NCBI RefSeq assembly: GCF_023101665.1
Contig: NZ_CP082162.1
Span: 1 to 64,000, forward strand
DNA: 64,000 nucleotides
DNA from: Bradyrhizobium sp. 195
GTDB taxonomy: Bacteria; Pseudomonadota; Alphaproteobacteria; Rhizobiales; Xanthobacteraceae
Reading direction: 5' to 3'
In this document: piece after piece, positions 17,502 to 26,731 of the stretch
Position numbering within the stretch: the first letter of the stretch is position 1
Layout of the letters: each line of letters begins with the position of its first letter
Made by a program: the position numbers and the translations under genes
Notes under the pieces: generated by a model
What the model was told of the DNA's origin: nothing
Seen by the model: the letters and a program-made list of their open reading frames with translations, nothing else
Databases searched by the model: none

Positions 17502-17900
17502 ATGAACAAGAAACTTGCCGTTGCGCTTCTAGGGTAACCAGCATCATCTATAGGCCCCCTTGGAACTCGTTGACGGTGCTCTTACGGAAGGGCGATTTAA
17601 AACCGAGATCATCGCAACTGGCGAAGAAGCTATCACCATGCTCCAAGGCGAGCCGACGAAGTACCGGGCGCTGCTCACCGACATTCACTTAAAGGGCGAC
17701 CTCACGGGCTGGGACGTTGCCAAACGAGCCAGAGAGCTTAATCCGGAGATGCCGGTGATTTACATGACTGGCGCGGCGGCCAACGAGTGGCCCTCTCATG
17801 GCGTGCCCAACAGCGTTCTACTGAACAAGGTTTTGCGCCTGCGCAGGTCGTGACGGCTGTGTCTCAGCTCCTCAACCAGACGCCGCCACCGCATGAATGA
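17502..17900 (+). pseudogene. Response-regulator receiver protein, decayed
   Basis: The ATG at 17502 follows TGGAGGACG. The expected N-terminal strand and acidic pair are destroyed by early stops and a frameshift; one frame still reads N-Q-H-H-L, a TAG stop, then A-P-L-E-L-V-D. From there a receiver core is clear: T-G-E-E-A-I-T-M-L, RALLTDIHLKGDLTGWD with the phospho-acceptor Asp, PVIYMTGAA. The C-terminal K-P-F equivalent needs another frame (LNK then FAPAQVVTAVSQLLNQ), indicating a one-base deletion near 17830. At least three lesions make it a pseudogene although its promoter and ribosome-binding site look intact. Confidence 0.75.
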
Positions 17901-17956
17901 GCCCCCTAAGTTGGAGGCCTCGCCAGCCAACCTTAACTCGGCCACTCGGGCGTCTT

Positions 17957-18157
17957 TCAGGCTTCGCCGGAGCCGGAGAATAGCACTGTCGGAGGCATGG
18001 GGCGCTGCGGCGGAAGGGACCACCGGCTCGCCGCGCCTGGTCTGCTCTTGAGATCGTACCTCTGGGCCAGGTCAAGCAGCCGCCGCTTAGTGAACGGATC
18101 GGCGTTCTCCGCAAGATCGCGCGCCCGTTGCGCAAAGCCCATGTAGAACTCTTCCAT
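17957..18157 (-). CDS. Small basic protein, unknown
   Basis: 66 residues starting MEEFYMGFAQRARDLAENAD, then PFTKRRLLDLAQRY and a proline-rich tail. The helical first half with A-R-D-L-A-E-x-A-D-x-F-T-K-R-R-L-L-D-L-A is a pattern I associate with rhizobial short proteins of unknown role. The start at 18157 is preferred over an upstream ATG because the family core begins here. It is monocistronic by position. Confidence 0.55.
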   Translation of the reverse strand: MEEFYMGFAQRARDLAENADPFTKRRLLDLAQRYDLKSRPGAASRWSLPPQRPMPPTVLFSGSGEA

Positions 18158-18285
18158 GACGCACCCCCGCAACATCACCGAAAGCCGGATTTCATTAGCT
18201 TGCAGGACGCGCGTCAAGCCTCGATCGATGCGCTTGCGTATGCTTTGAGAGCAGGACTAGGATCAGGACGGCAGGGGAAATCACG

Positions 18286-18468
18286 ATGGTAGTGCTTCAT
18301 CCGATCCGGAAGGCGTGCCGGGGGTGCGGCAAGCCGATGGTGGCCGTGCCGGACGACGTCGCCGAGGGCCGGTTGCGCTACGTCTGCACCGCTTGCGACC
18401 AAGACCCATTGCACAACCCGACTGTTCGCAACTGGGCCGACAGCCCATTGAGGCCTCCGGAGAAGTAA
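18286..18468 (+). CDS. Small zinc-ribbon protein
   Basis: 60 residues with two knuckles, CRGCGKPM near residue 12 and CTACDQDP near residue 35, separated by about 22 residues; this is a four-cysteine zinc ribbon. Such miniature proteins may bind nucleic acid or proteins. It points towards the SRAP gene (convergent, 16 bp apart) and is not part of that operon. Confidence 0.6.
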   Translation: MVVLHPIRKACRGCGKPMVAVPDDVAEGRLRYVCTACDQDPLHNPTVRNWADSPLRPPEK

Positions 18469-18484
18469 CGGTCGTTCTCAGTGG

Positions 18485-19207
18485 CTAGGCCGCAGGCGCC
18501 TGATCTTCCTTGGCGCCGCGGGCCACGATTCGTAGCGACCCGTCTGGAAGAGGCCGCTGCAGCTTCAAGGCTTCCTCCGGAGGCGCGGTCATCCAGGTCT
18601 CGACTTCTTCCGGCGTCGTCAGGATCACCGGCATCGCCTTCGGGTGGATCGCGCCGACCTCCGTGTTCGCCTCCGTCGTGAGAAACGCGTAGAGGTCGTT
18701 GGTCGCCTCGCCTTCCTTGACTTTGCGGACCGACGTCCAGTTCGTCCAGATGCCGGCGAAGCACGCGAGGGGCCGGGTCTCGTCGAGCGCGAACCAGATG
18801 TCTCCGCCTTCGGCCTTGTTGAATTCGCTGAAGCTGTTGGACGGCACCACGCAGCGGTTCTCCGGACCCAGCCACCTGGTCCAGTGCTTGGATTTCACGT
18901 TGCGGATGTTGGTCGTGCCGCCGTCAGGCTCCATCCGGAGCAATTCCTTGAAGTCGACTACTTTGCCTTTGGCCTGAAGCTTTTCGGCCCGCTTCTTTGT
19001 GGCGTCCATCAGCGCCTTTGACGACGACGGCATGCCCCATCGTGCCGTCGCAAGCTCGCGGCCTTCGGCGCCGGTCCTGACTATTGGCGCCTTGTAGTCC
19101 GGAAACACGCCCGGCATCGGCGCGAGGTTGCCGACGTACCGGTTGACCACGCGGAACAGCGCGCTTATGGCGGCTTGGTTGGTGGTGATGGAGTAGAGAT
19201 TGCACAT
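18485..19207 (-). CDS. SOS response-associated peptidase (SRAP/YedK/HMCES family)
   Basis: 240 residues. It begins MCNLYS, giving the invariant Cys2 that forms a thiazolidine DNA-protein crosslink with abasic sites in single-stranded DNA. Other family hallmarks are W-G-M-P, A-R-A/E-K-like helix T-K-K-R-A-E-K, the N-R-C-V-V-P-S-N-S-F-S-E-F strand (commonly R-C-x-x-P-x-x-G-F-Y-E-W), an F-A-G-I-W strand and IHPKAMPVIL with the catalytic His. Only three bases separate it from the upstream zinc-ribbon gene, so it looks like the last gene of the YhaO/YhaN-containing operon. Confidence 0.9.
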   Translation of the reverse strand: MCNLYSITTNQAAISALFRVVNRYVGNLAPMPGVFPDYKAPIVRTGAEGRELATARWGMPSSSKALMDATKKRAEKLQAKGKVVDFKELLRMEPDGGTTNIRNVKSKHWTRWLGPENRCVVPSNSFSEFNKAEGGDIWFALDETRPLACFAGIWTNWTSVRKVKEGEATNDLYAFLTTEANTEVGAIHPKAMPVILTTPEEVETWMTAPPEEALKLQRPLPDGSLRIVARGAKEDQAPAA

Positions 19208-19210
19208 CGT

Positions 19211-19660
19211 TCAGCGATCGGTCGGTTGATGGCGTGGCTGCCAGGCCAGTTGTAGCAGGGTCGCCGCCGGGCGTCGGCCCGCCTTGGCGCATCTCTGGCA
19301 ACGCAGCCGGCTGGCTAGGTCGTGCACGAATGTTGTCGGCGGATGCTTCATCGCCGCCAGGTCGACATCACTCGGCGTCTTGCAGCGGGAGCACCTGATT
19401 TCCAACCACGGAAAGCCGCCGTTGATCGCCTGGTCGATGGTCGGCGATGGATCGATCGGTTCGCCGTCGCTCCACATCCGCTCGTTCCAGCTTTCGCAAA
19501 GCAGCCGGTCTGCCTGCTGCAGCATGGTCTCGGCCTTCGCCCGCATCTCGGCCGATTGCGCAGCGAGGATATTGGTCATAGTGCGGGCCTTGCCGAGCTC
19601 TTTGCTCAGAGCCTTGCGGTCGCCGCCCGAAAGCGGCGTCGGGTGATGCTTAGGGGCCAT
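19211..19660 (-). CDS. Zinc-ribbon protein, unknown
   Basis: 149 residues. The N-terminal half is helical (A-Q-S-A-E-M-R-A-K-A-E-T-M-L-Q-Q-A-D). The C-terminal half has I-R-C-S-R-C-K-T and L-R-C-Q-R-C-A-K-A-G-R-R-P-A-A-T, two CxxC knuckles about 38 residues apart that should bind zinc. It is packed 13 bp after the YhaN-like gene and 3 bp before the SRAP gene. Co-transcription with repair genes suggests, but does not prove, a nucleic-acid role. Confidence 0.7.
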   Translation of the reverse strand: MAPKHHPTPLSGGDRKALSKELGKARTMTNILAAQSAEMRAKAETMLQQADRLLCESWNERMWSDGEPIDPSPTIDQAINGGFPWLEIRCSRCKTPSDVDLAAMKHPPTTFVHDLASRLRCQRCAKAGRRPAATLLQLAWQPRHQPTDR

Positions 19661-19673
19661 CCGGATGCCCTCT

Positions 19674-22600
19674 TTAGGCCGCCCTGCTAGTTGCTCGAAC
19701 GCGCGTGCCCGACTGAAGGTCGTGGATGACCGTCGTCGGCTCGATGGCCTTGGCGATTTCGCAGAGATGGCGGTGGTGGGTGAAGTAGACCACCTGGCCC
19801 GTGGCGGCCATGCCGGCGAGCAGGCGAAAGGCTTCTTCCGCGCGAAAATCGTCGAACGTCTCCATGACGTCGTCGGCGAGAAAAGGAGCGGGAGCGTGAG
19901 CCCGCGCGAATTCGTGATACCCCGCTACCCGCAGCGCCAAATACAGCTGGAATCGCGTGCCTTTCGATAGTTCGGAAGCGATCTTGGAACTTCCGTCGGA
20001 CCCCTTGGCGATCAGGAGCTCATTTCCGTTGGACGGTTGAGTGACGAGCTCCGAGTAGGCGCCTCGACTGATCAGGGCGAAGGCCTCGGACGCGCGCTTC
20101 ATCATCGAGCTTCGATGACGATCGCGGTAGGCGCGCAACGCTCTGTCGGCCGCCGCCGTCCCGAGCTTCAGCCTGAGATATGCCAAAGCCCTGTCCTCGA
20201 TGTTGAGCAGGATCGTCCGCCGCTTCTCATCCAGAATTGCGACGGTCGCGTCGCCGCCGACCGAGGCTATCTTGTCCTCTGCCATGTTGCGGGCGGAGAA
20301 CAGGTCGCGGCTGCGACCGTCTTCGTCGTCGAAGCTCTTTTTCAGGGCGATCAGCTCGGCGTCCAGCGACCCTCGATCCACAGCGTCGAGAATGCTTTCG
20401 GCCTGCTCGACGGTTTCGGCCCGCATCCCTTCGAGCAATTCGCCTCGAACCTGGTTCGAACGGGCCTCGAGATCGGACCTTCTCTCGAGCGCCCGCAGAC
20501 GGGCATCGACCTCTGTCAAGGATTGTACTCCGAAGAGGCTCATCATCTGGTTCGCTTGGGCTTGGGCTTCCGCGGCGTCATCCGCGAGCGCGCGCGCCTT
20601 GTCCTGCTCGGCCGCGAGCCGCGCCTCCAGCTCCCGTCGCCTGTCGATGGCCCGAGCATTGCTCGAGATGCGGTCCACCACGGCCTGGCAAAGTCCGAGA
20701 GCGTCCGAACTCGGGGATAGCCCGATCGAAGCGGCGAGCGCGTCGACTTCGAGCCGGAACTGGAACTGATCGCGCTCCATTTTCGCGATGCGGTCGGTCC
20801 ACTCCGCTCGTTTCTGCAGAGCCGACTCCAACTCCGCGAGCGCTTCGAGCGTTTCACGCACGACGGCCATCGTGGGCTGAATTTCGCGCTGGCCGAGCCA
20901 GCAGTCTGCGCAGACTTCTCGCCAGTCCTTGCTCCACGCTTCCTCGGCCAGCCGAGCGTCGCCGAGGTTCTTCTCGCGGAATCTGAGGTCGTGCATTCGA
21001 TCCTCGATCGCTGCCTGCAGGTTTTTGGCGTCGACGGCGCGGTCGAGCGCTGATTGGCCGGCCGCCAACATCGCGGGAAAGTTGTCATCCTGTGAGACTT
21101 CGATGCCAGCCGAGCGCATCGCAACGGCGACCCGCTTTCGCGAACCATCGGCTTCGATCTGCGCTTCGCGACATTCCCGTTCTGCAGCCAGCAGTTTTCG
21201 ATGGGCGTCGATCGCCCTATCGTACTTCTGGAGCCACAGGTTCAGCCCGGCAACTCCGATGTTGATCTCGATACCGTGCCCGATCGCGCGGAGAGCCTTT
21301 TCGATCTCTTCGGCTACCTCGGCACGATTTCGCATGGCATCCCGAAGTTTGCGTTCGGTCCGCTCTAGAGCAGCGCGGATTTCGGCTTGTTCCAGCAGGG
21401 CGCGGTTAAGTTCTGCGACGCCAGCGGTGTGACTGAAACGCTGCTCCGTGATCAGATCGAGCTTCCGCATGGCGGTCTCGAAGGCCGCCGCCGACTTTGC
21501 ATCGAGCTCCGCCTTGTGAATGGACCAGGCGGCTTCGCGAGCGGTCCGGGCTTCGCCGGCATCCTTGTCGCTGACGACGCCGACCACGCCGGCGAGCGCC
21601 TCGATTCTCGCATCGAGCCGCCCCCCTTCGGCGACGAGACGGTCTTGTTCGCCTTTCAGCGAAGCGATTTCGCGAGCTACGTCCGCCTCGATCGATGTCC
21701 AACGCTGAAGTTGATCTTGCCTCGGCACCGGTACCGCGCAGAGCGCATTTCTGTCGCCCGTCCAGGGACGCAGATCGATCAGGCGGTCCTCGAATTCGTC
21801 CGCGCGTTCGCGACATAGGCGATCGGCCGCCCCCGATCGCGTGGCATCGTCGATCTGACGAGCGGCCGCGATCGCGGTGGTCAAGGCACCGATCGACGAG
21901 CCGTCGTATCGGACCTCGCTTTCCTCGATCTTGGCTTCGGCCAGCGACAGCGCCTCGACTGCCTTGTCGACCTCCGCTTCGGCTGCGGCGAGGGCGGCCT
22001 CGACGCCCGACCGCCGCTCCATCAGATCGCGGATCGGGCCGGTGACTGCCGCGGGTAGGAGAAGTCGTGCGGGGTCCTGCTCCGAGGCGTGATCGATGCG
22101 GGTCAGGACCCGCGCGACCGTTTGTTCGGCGACCGCCAGACGTAGCCGACGGTCGGGCAGATCCTTCTCCGCCGTGACGTGCCGCGCCCGCAGGTCCATG
22201 AGCAATTCGATGCGGTCTTCCAGTCCGGAAGCGGAAGCGTCTACGACGAGCCGTTCGAGTTCGTCCCGCAAATGCGCGATGTTCTCCGCGACCGTTTGCG
22301 CCTGCGTCGCGAGCTTCGTGTGCCGGGTCATCAGCGCCGGAAGATCGTCGCCCCAGGTCGAAGGCGCGTGCGGCAAGGCCGCGAGAGGCCGAAGCTCCGC
22401 GCGAAGAGATCGGAAGGTCTGCAGTCTCGGCAGGGCGTTGATGAAGCGTTGCACTTCGTCGATCCGGGCCTGCGTGCGGCCGCGCTCGCCGATAGCCTCA
22501 GCATAGGCCGAACTCGCTTTGTCGCGCTCGATGACGAGACGCGAGTACTCGGAGGCGAGAGTGTCGATCCGGTCCCGCTCGTCCTTGAGGGCCGCCAGCT

Positions 22601-23171
22601 CTTTCTTGAGGTCGGAAAGAACTCCCGATCGCTTTCCCGACCGGAAGAAGCTTTCCGCTTCCGCTTTTGCCGATCCCAGCCGATCGCTCAGATCGGCAAG
22701 TCCGGCGGTCGCGGAGAACAGTAGATGACCCAGATCGCCCTTGCTGGCGAGGATGCTTTCTCCGCCCGCCTCCAGAGTCTCGTCGTCGAGACAGAACATG
22801 GTCTGATATGCATTGCGATCGAGACCGCCGAGTTCTCCGAGCAGGATGGCGTCCGCAACGGTATTGCCGGCATCGTCCAGCAGGCTGTTGTGGGGGAGTT
22901 TGATCCGGGAGAAGCTACGGACGCTCCCCAAGATATCGAGCTCGGCTTCGATCCGCATGGTCGGATACGGATGCAAGAAGTTGAACCGGCTTTGATGGTG
23001 AATGCCGTAAAATAGGTCCATACACGCGGACATGGCGGTGGATTTGCCGGCCTCGTTGGGTCCGTAGACGATGTGCAGGTCGGGGACGCCGGCGATGCGC
23101 TCTCCGAAATCGATGACCGCGTCCGTGAACTTGCCGTAACGACGAAGTCCGAGCTTCCGAATGCGCATCAA
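19674..23171 (-). CDS. YhaN/SbcC-like SMC-type AAA ATPase
   Basis: 1165 residues. The N-terminal RecF/SMC-type ABC half carries Walker A GPNEAGKST at residues 37-45 and the YhaN-type MDLFYGI element. The middle 800 residues are heptad-rich coiled coil with many Ala, Arg and Glu. The C-terminal half restores the ATPase with a signature-like S-K-G-T-R-F-Q-L-Y-L-A-L-R and Walker B FLADDVMETFDD. It should pair with the adjacent Mre11-type nuclease to form an SbcCD/Rad50-Mre11-like DNA end-processing complex. ATGA overlap with that gene indicates translational coupling. Confidence 0.9.
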   Translation of the reverse strand: MMRIRKLGLRRYGKFTDAVIDFGERIAGVPDLHIVYGPNEAGKSTAMSACMDLFYGIHHQSRFNFLHPYPTMRIEAELDILGSVRSFSRIKLPHNSLLDDAGNTVADAILLGELGGLDRNAYQTMFCLDDETLEAGGESILASKGDLGHLLFSATAGLADLSDRLGSAKAEAESFFRSGKRSGVLSDLKKELAALKDERDRIDTLASEYSRLVIERDKASSAYAEAIGERGRTQARIDEVQRFINALPRLQTFRSLRAELRPLAALPHAPSTWGDDLPALMTRHTKLATQAQTVAENIAHLRDELERLVVDASASGLEDRIELLMDLRARHVTAEKDLPDRRLRLAVAEQTVARVLTRIDHASEQDPARLLLPAAVTGPIRDLMERRSGVEAALAAAEAEVDKAVEALSLAEAKIEESEVRYDGSSIGALTTAIAAARQIDDATRSGAADRLCRERADEFEDRLIDLRPWTGDRNALCAVPVPRQDQLQRWTSIEADVAREIASLKGEQDRLVAEGGRLDARIEALAGVVGVVSDKDAGEARTAREAAWSIHKAELDAKSAAAFETAMRKLDLITEQRFSHTAGVAELNRALLEQAEIRAALERTERKLRDAMRNRAEVAEEIEKALRAIGHGIEINIGVAGLNLWLQKYDRAIDAHRKLLAAERECREAQIEADGSRKRVAVAMRSAGIEVSQDDNFPAMLAAGQSALDRAVDAKNLQAAIEDRMHDLRFREKNLGDARLAEEAWSKDWREVCADCWLGQREIQPTMAVVRETLEALAELESALQKRAEWTDRIAKMERDQFQFRLEVDALAASIGLSPSSDALGLCQAVVDRISSNARAIDRRRELEARLAAEQDKARALADDAAEAQAQANQMMSLFGVQSLTEVDARLRALERRSDLEARSNQVRGELLEGMRAETVEQAESILDAVDRGSLDAELIALKKSFDDEDGRSRDLFSARNMAEDKIASVGGDATVAILDEKRRTILLNIEDRALAYLRLKLGTAAADRALRAYRDRHRSSMMKRASEAFALISRGAYSELVTQPSNGNELLIAKGSDGSSKIASELSKGTRFQLYLALRVAGYHEFARAHAPAPFLADDVMETFDDFRAEEAFRLLAGMAATGQVVYFTHHRHLCEIAKAIEPTTVIHDLQSGTRVRATSRAA

Positions 23172-24442
23172 CGTGCCTCCTGCGCGTTACCGGCGGCAAG
23201 CCGCGCCAGCACCTCTTCGGATCCTTCGCTCGCGAGTCGTCCGATGAGCAGGTCGAGACCGGTGTCGTCCGGAGCCAGGCTGCGTCGACATTCGGGCGGC
23301 AGCTGCGAGAGAAGGTCGTTGACGATGCCGTCCGCTTCCGTTCGGAAGGCCTCGGATCCGACGATTTCATCGCTCATCGTCCTACGCAGGGTTTCGACCG
23401 GATCCACGCTCTCCGAATCGACCACGGGCCGTCGGCAGTCGATGTCGATCTTTTCGATCCATACGTTGCCTATCGTCTCCGCCCGGGCCTCGGCTTCGGT
23501 TCGCAGGAGATCGGCATCGCGCCGGATGTTCCAGGCCATCGGGGTGGCTCCAGAAACGGCAAGGCGCGCGACCACGTGATCGGATGCCGATCTGCCGGCG
23601 GCTTCTCCGAGGGCCCTCTCGAGCTGGGCAGCCAGTTCCGACCACGATGCCACCGCAGAGGCGTCGACGGCGACGCGTTCGAATTGCGCCAGGCTGACGA
23701 CGCGCTCCTCCGTCGTGATGGAGCCATCGTCGAGCACGCTGGCAAGCGTCACGGATTTGGGACCCTGCTCGCCGATGTCGCGCCCTTGCGGAATGCCCGG
23801 CATCACGACGGCACAGGCGCTTGCCGTCGTCGAACGTTTATGGATGTGCCCGAGCGCCCAGTACCGGAAGCCGGAGGCGAGGAGGTCCGCCGTGCTGCAC
23901 GGCGCGTAGACGTCGTGAGGCGGCGAACCGTCCAGACTGGTGTGCATCAGTCCGATGTTGATGGCGCCGGCGATGGGCGGCCGGTACTTGGCGAGAAGGC
24001 TTTCAGGGGCGTGCGGCTTCGAGAAACTGAGACCGTGGATCACGATCGGTGTTTCAGCGCGATCTCGGGGGATCTCGACCCTATCGGCCCGGCCGCCGAA
24101 CAGGTGCACGTTTTCGGGAAGGACCAGTTCCTTCGTTATCTTCGACAAGGCGTCGTGGTTGCCCCGGATGATGAAGACCTTGATGTCGGCGGCATCCAGG
24201 CGGCGGAGTTGCTCCGCAAGAAAGCGGGCCGTCTTCATCGAGGTCTGCTCGCCGTCGTAAAGATCGCCCGCCAGCAGGAGCGCGTTCACCTGCTCGTCGA
24301 GGCACAGGTCGACAATCCGACAGAAAACCTGGCGGCTGGCGTTGCCGACGAATTCCGCGAGCCGCGGATCGCGCAGAGCGAGCGAACGCAGCGGCGAGTC
24401 GAGATGGACGTCCGCAGCATGCACGAACCGGTATGCGGTCAT
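23168..24442 (-). CDS. YhaO/SbcD-like metallophosphoesterase nuclease
   Basis: 424 residues. The five phosphoesterase motifs are present: D-V-H (residues 11-13), G-D-L-Y-D (59-63, metal-bridging Asp60), GNHD (94-97), MHTS (His167) and GHIHK (His199, His201). This is the Mre11/SbcD nuclease fold, with a capping and YhaN-binding C-terminal region of about 190 residues. It is expected to cleave DNA ends or hairpins together with the overlapping YhaN-like ATPase. Confidence 0.9.
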   Translation of the reverse strand: MTAYRFVHAADVHLDSPLRSLALRDPRLAEFVGNASRQVFCRIVDLCLDEQVNALLLAGDLYDGEQTSMKTARFLAEQLRRLDAADIKVFIIRGNHDALSKITKELVLPENVHLFGGRADRVEIPRDRAETPIVIHGLSFSKPHAPESLLAKYRPPIAGAINIGLMHTSLDGSPPHDVYAPCSTADLLASGFRYWALGHIHKRSTTASACAVVMPGIPQGRDIGEQGPKSVTLASVLDDGSITTEERVVSLAQFERVAVDASAVASWSELAAQLERALGEAAGRSASDHVVARLAVSGATPMAWNIRRDADLLRTEAEARAETIGNVWIEKIDIDCRRPVVDSESVDPVETLRRTMSDEIVGSEAFRTEADGIVNDLLSQLPPECRRSLAPDDTGLDLLIGRLASEGSEEVLARLAAGNAQEAR

Positions 24443-24596
24443 AGCGACAACTCACTCTCAGCCGAATCAGCGGAGTCTAGCGTGCCGCGGAAATCGTCGT
24501 TCGATTGCCGGAGACAACCGGAGGCCGCCGCCCCAGATATCCCCAGCGGCTTTGGGGCGCCCTTGAAAAGTCGGATGGATTGCGTCCTGACCGCAT

Positions 24597-25007
24597 TCAT
24601 TCGAACACCGGCCAGCATCCGTCTTCTTCGTGGCGCCCAGTCCGCTCCGTGCAGGTATCGTCGAGCAGGCGCCGACCGACATCCCTCCAGATCGCATCCT
24701 GGCCGAACAGCCTGACGGCGTCCGCCTTCTGGATTTCCACGATCCTGGCGCAGCGGCGGCAGCTCAGCCTCAGAATATGTTGAGGAATTTGGCTTAGCGG
24801 CCTCCGGACTGCTGATGCGCCCGGGACCGCGGGACTACCGTCGGCACGGGCGTCGTCCAGCAGCGCCTGCCAGTATTCCACCGGCAGATCGTCGTCTGGA
24901 GCCAGTCCGCGCGCCGAAGCGGCCTTTGCGCCGACAGCGGCGGCCATCTTTTCCATCTGCTTGGATGTCGGCATGCGCCAGCTCGCGGGACAGTCGGTCA
25001 TGCCCAA
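24597..25007 (-). CDS. Cys-rich protein, unknown
   Basis: 136 residues. The C-terminal half has LRLSCRRCARIVEIQ and, about 35 residues later, D-D-T-C-T-E-R-T-G-R-H-E-E-D-G-C-W-P; the spaced cysteines and histidine suggest a zinc site. The N-terminal half is helical. It lies 154 bp upstream of the YhaO-like gene on the same strand and may be the first gene of that repair cluster or an independent unit. No family name is recognised. Confidence 0.6.
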   Translation of the reverse strand: MGMTDCPASWRMPTSKQMEKMAAAVGAKAASARGLAPDDDLPVEYWQALLDDARADGSPAVPGASAVRRPLSQIPQHILRLSCRRCARIVEIQKADAVRLFGQDAIWRDVGRRLLDDTCTERTGRHEEDGCWPVFE

Positions 25008-25037
25008 TTAGAACATATCATGAACATCAGAGTCGAG

Positions 25038-25325
25038 TCAGCGGAACGTCGAAATCCAAAAAATGATCCTGGATGGCGCGTATCGGAAACAACCTCCCCG
25101 GTCGGCTTGATTGCGTCTGCCCGTGGCGTCCGCGAGCATCGCGGCGCGATGCTTCGATATTTGCTCTAGGGACAGCCCGGCGATGACTGCGTTCGACCCA
25201 GGACGCGAAGTCTCAAAGCTCTGGATGAACGCCGGTAAAACGAGCCGCAATCCGTGGAAAACGTCGTCGCTCTCCTTGGCGAACCCGTCTGCAGCGGGCA
25301 ATTCATCATGTGCGTTGGAGTGCAT
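25038..25325 (-). CDS. Hypothetical protein
   Basis: 95 residues, ATG start, about 60 bp from a divergent membrane-protein gene. Third-position bases are mostly G or C, as expected for real genes here, and the composition (A-K-E-S-D-D-V-F-H-G-L-R-L-V-L-P-A-F) is protein-like. No ribosome-binding site stands out and I do not recognise a family. Confidence 0.4.
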   Translation of the reverse strand: MHSNAHDELPAADGFAKESDDVFHGLRLVLPAFIQSFETSRPGSNAVIAGLSLEQISKHRAAMLADATGRRNQADRGGCFRYAPSRIIFWISTFR

Positions 25326-25385
25326 TCATTCGTCGATGGGCGTCGGGCCATCCTGATACCTGGCGCGGCGGTCCGGCTGGATGAG

Positions 25386-26330
25386 ATGTCGATGGTCGAT
25401 TGGCGGCGCGGAGGTTGGACGGGGAGCGTCAACCGGTGGGTCCGGCGGGAAGTGCACGAGCACATGCGGTCGAACCCGGCGGCTTCCGCGGCGCGCTACG
25501 ACATCGGCGTCCGCGCACTCAGATATGCCTTCCGGGTCGGAACGTTCCGCCGTTTCGTCGGCCTGTATCTTGTTGTCGATCTGGTCTTCCTGGCTGCGGA
25601 GGCAGTCGCGGCCTGGACGGCGCCGGACTCTCTGCCATCGTGGACGGCGTCGGGACCGCCCGGCATCGACCTTAAGGGCCTGGTGCTCAACGTCTCGAGC
25701 TATTTGCTGAGTACCCAGGTGGGCGCTCTAGGAGTCGTCTCCCTGGCACTTGCCCTCGTCACCCTCGTCGCGCAGCGTGAGGGTTCGTCCACGGACGTGC
25801 AGCTCTACCATCACGAGTCCTTATCGTTCGAACTCGTGGCGAGCTGCGTCGCGCTACTTGCCGTGCTTTGCGTGCAGCTATTATGGCCGTTGCAGTTCCT
25901 CCTGCACCGGTTGTCGCTCGGGACTGACCTTCAGGTCTTCAAATTGGGATTGCTGGGCATCCATGTGGGGTGGCTGCTCGTAAACCTGTGCGCGGTTGCC
26001 CATTTCATCGTGACCACGTTCCGGTTCGTGCAACAGTCGGCCCGAGAGCGCCTGCGCGAGCGATACACCGCCAACGTGGTTCTGCCGCTCGAGATGACCG
26101 AGCGTCTCCGCCAACAGCTTTACGGCCTAGCCAACAGCGAGCTCATTGAAGCCAAGGTCGATGCGGAGGAAGGACCGGACGTCATGTTCGGCACGGATTT
26201 CGGCGAGCCGAGCGTAGTCGAAATCGAGTCGACGTTCGCCAACCCGACGGCCTTGCACGACTTTCGCATGATCGGGGGACAGCCACCATCATGCCCCCTT
26301 GCACGGAGCAGGGCCCATTACGGCATCTAG
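25386..26330 (+). CDS. Multi-pass membrane protein, unknown, probably C-terminally altered
   Basis: 314 residues from the ATG at 25386 (a second ATG two codons on is possible; the frame is open further 5'). At least four hydrophobic helices: F-V-G-L-Y-L-V-V-D-L-V-F-L-A-A-E-A-V, a GALGVVSLALALVTLV helix, SCVALLAVLCVQLLWPLQFLL, and LGLLGIHVGWLLVNLCAVAHF. The cytoplasmic part (R-L-R-E-R-Y-T-A-N-V-V-L-P) follows. The last 15 residues look random and the ORF runs into gene-free sequence, so a longer ancestral protein may have been cut. Confidence 0.6.
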   Translation: MSMVDWRRGGWTGSVNRWVRREVHEHMRSNPAASAARYDIGVRALRYAFRVGTFRRFVGLYLVVDLVFLAAEAVAAWTAPDSLPSWTASGPPGIDLKGLVLNVSSYLLSTQVGALGVVSLALALVTLVAQREGSSTDVQLYHHESLSFELVASCVALLAVLCVQLLWPLQFLLHRLSLGTDLQVFKLGLLGIHVGWLLVNLCAVAHFIVTTFRFVQQSARERLRERYTANVVLPLEMTERLRQQLYGLANSELIEAKVDAEEGPDVMFGTDFGEPSVVEIESTFANPTALHDFRMIGGQPPSCPLARSRAHYGI

Positions 26331-26731
26331 TACAAGCCCTGCCATTGCAGATAATGATTTCAGCAACTTACGACCCCAAAAATGCACCCTGTCAATTTTT
26401 TGTCGAGAACTCTGCCTTTTATTCAGTGCATCGTGGGCAGCTGATGCGCCCCAGCTCACCGAGAGTCTCTGATGCGTTCTTGGCGGGCCCAGTGTCTCGG
26501 ACCCCGCAGCTAGCTTGAGTGCATCGTTGAGGCTCGTCTTGGGCTGCTGGCAGCTTTAGCGTTTTGGGGAGCTGATAGCGACCGAAGTTTCACCCGGGAA
26601 AGTTTGATGCGCCTTGTTGCGCTGCAGGATCGTGGACACCAAGACAGCTTGCGGCTGGCTACAAACTAATCGATGCTGCCGCTTTACCAATAAACCTATT
26701 TCAAGATCGAATTTACGCAGGGGGGATTGCA
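26331..26731. other. Intergenic region, AT-richer
   Basis: Four hundred bases without a credible gene. GC drops compared with neighbours. The ribosome-binding site of the cupin remnant (AGGGGGGATTG) lies at its end. Confidence 0.35.
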
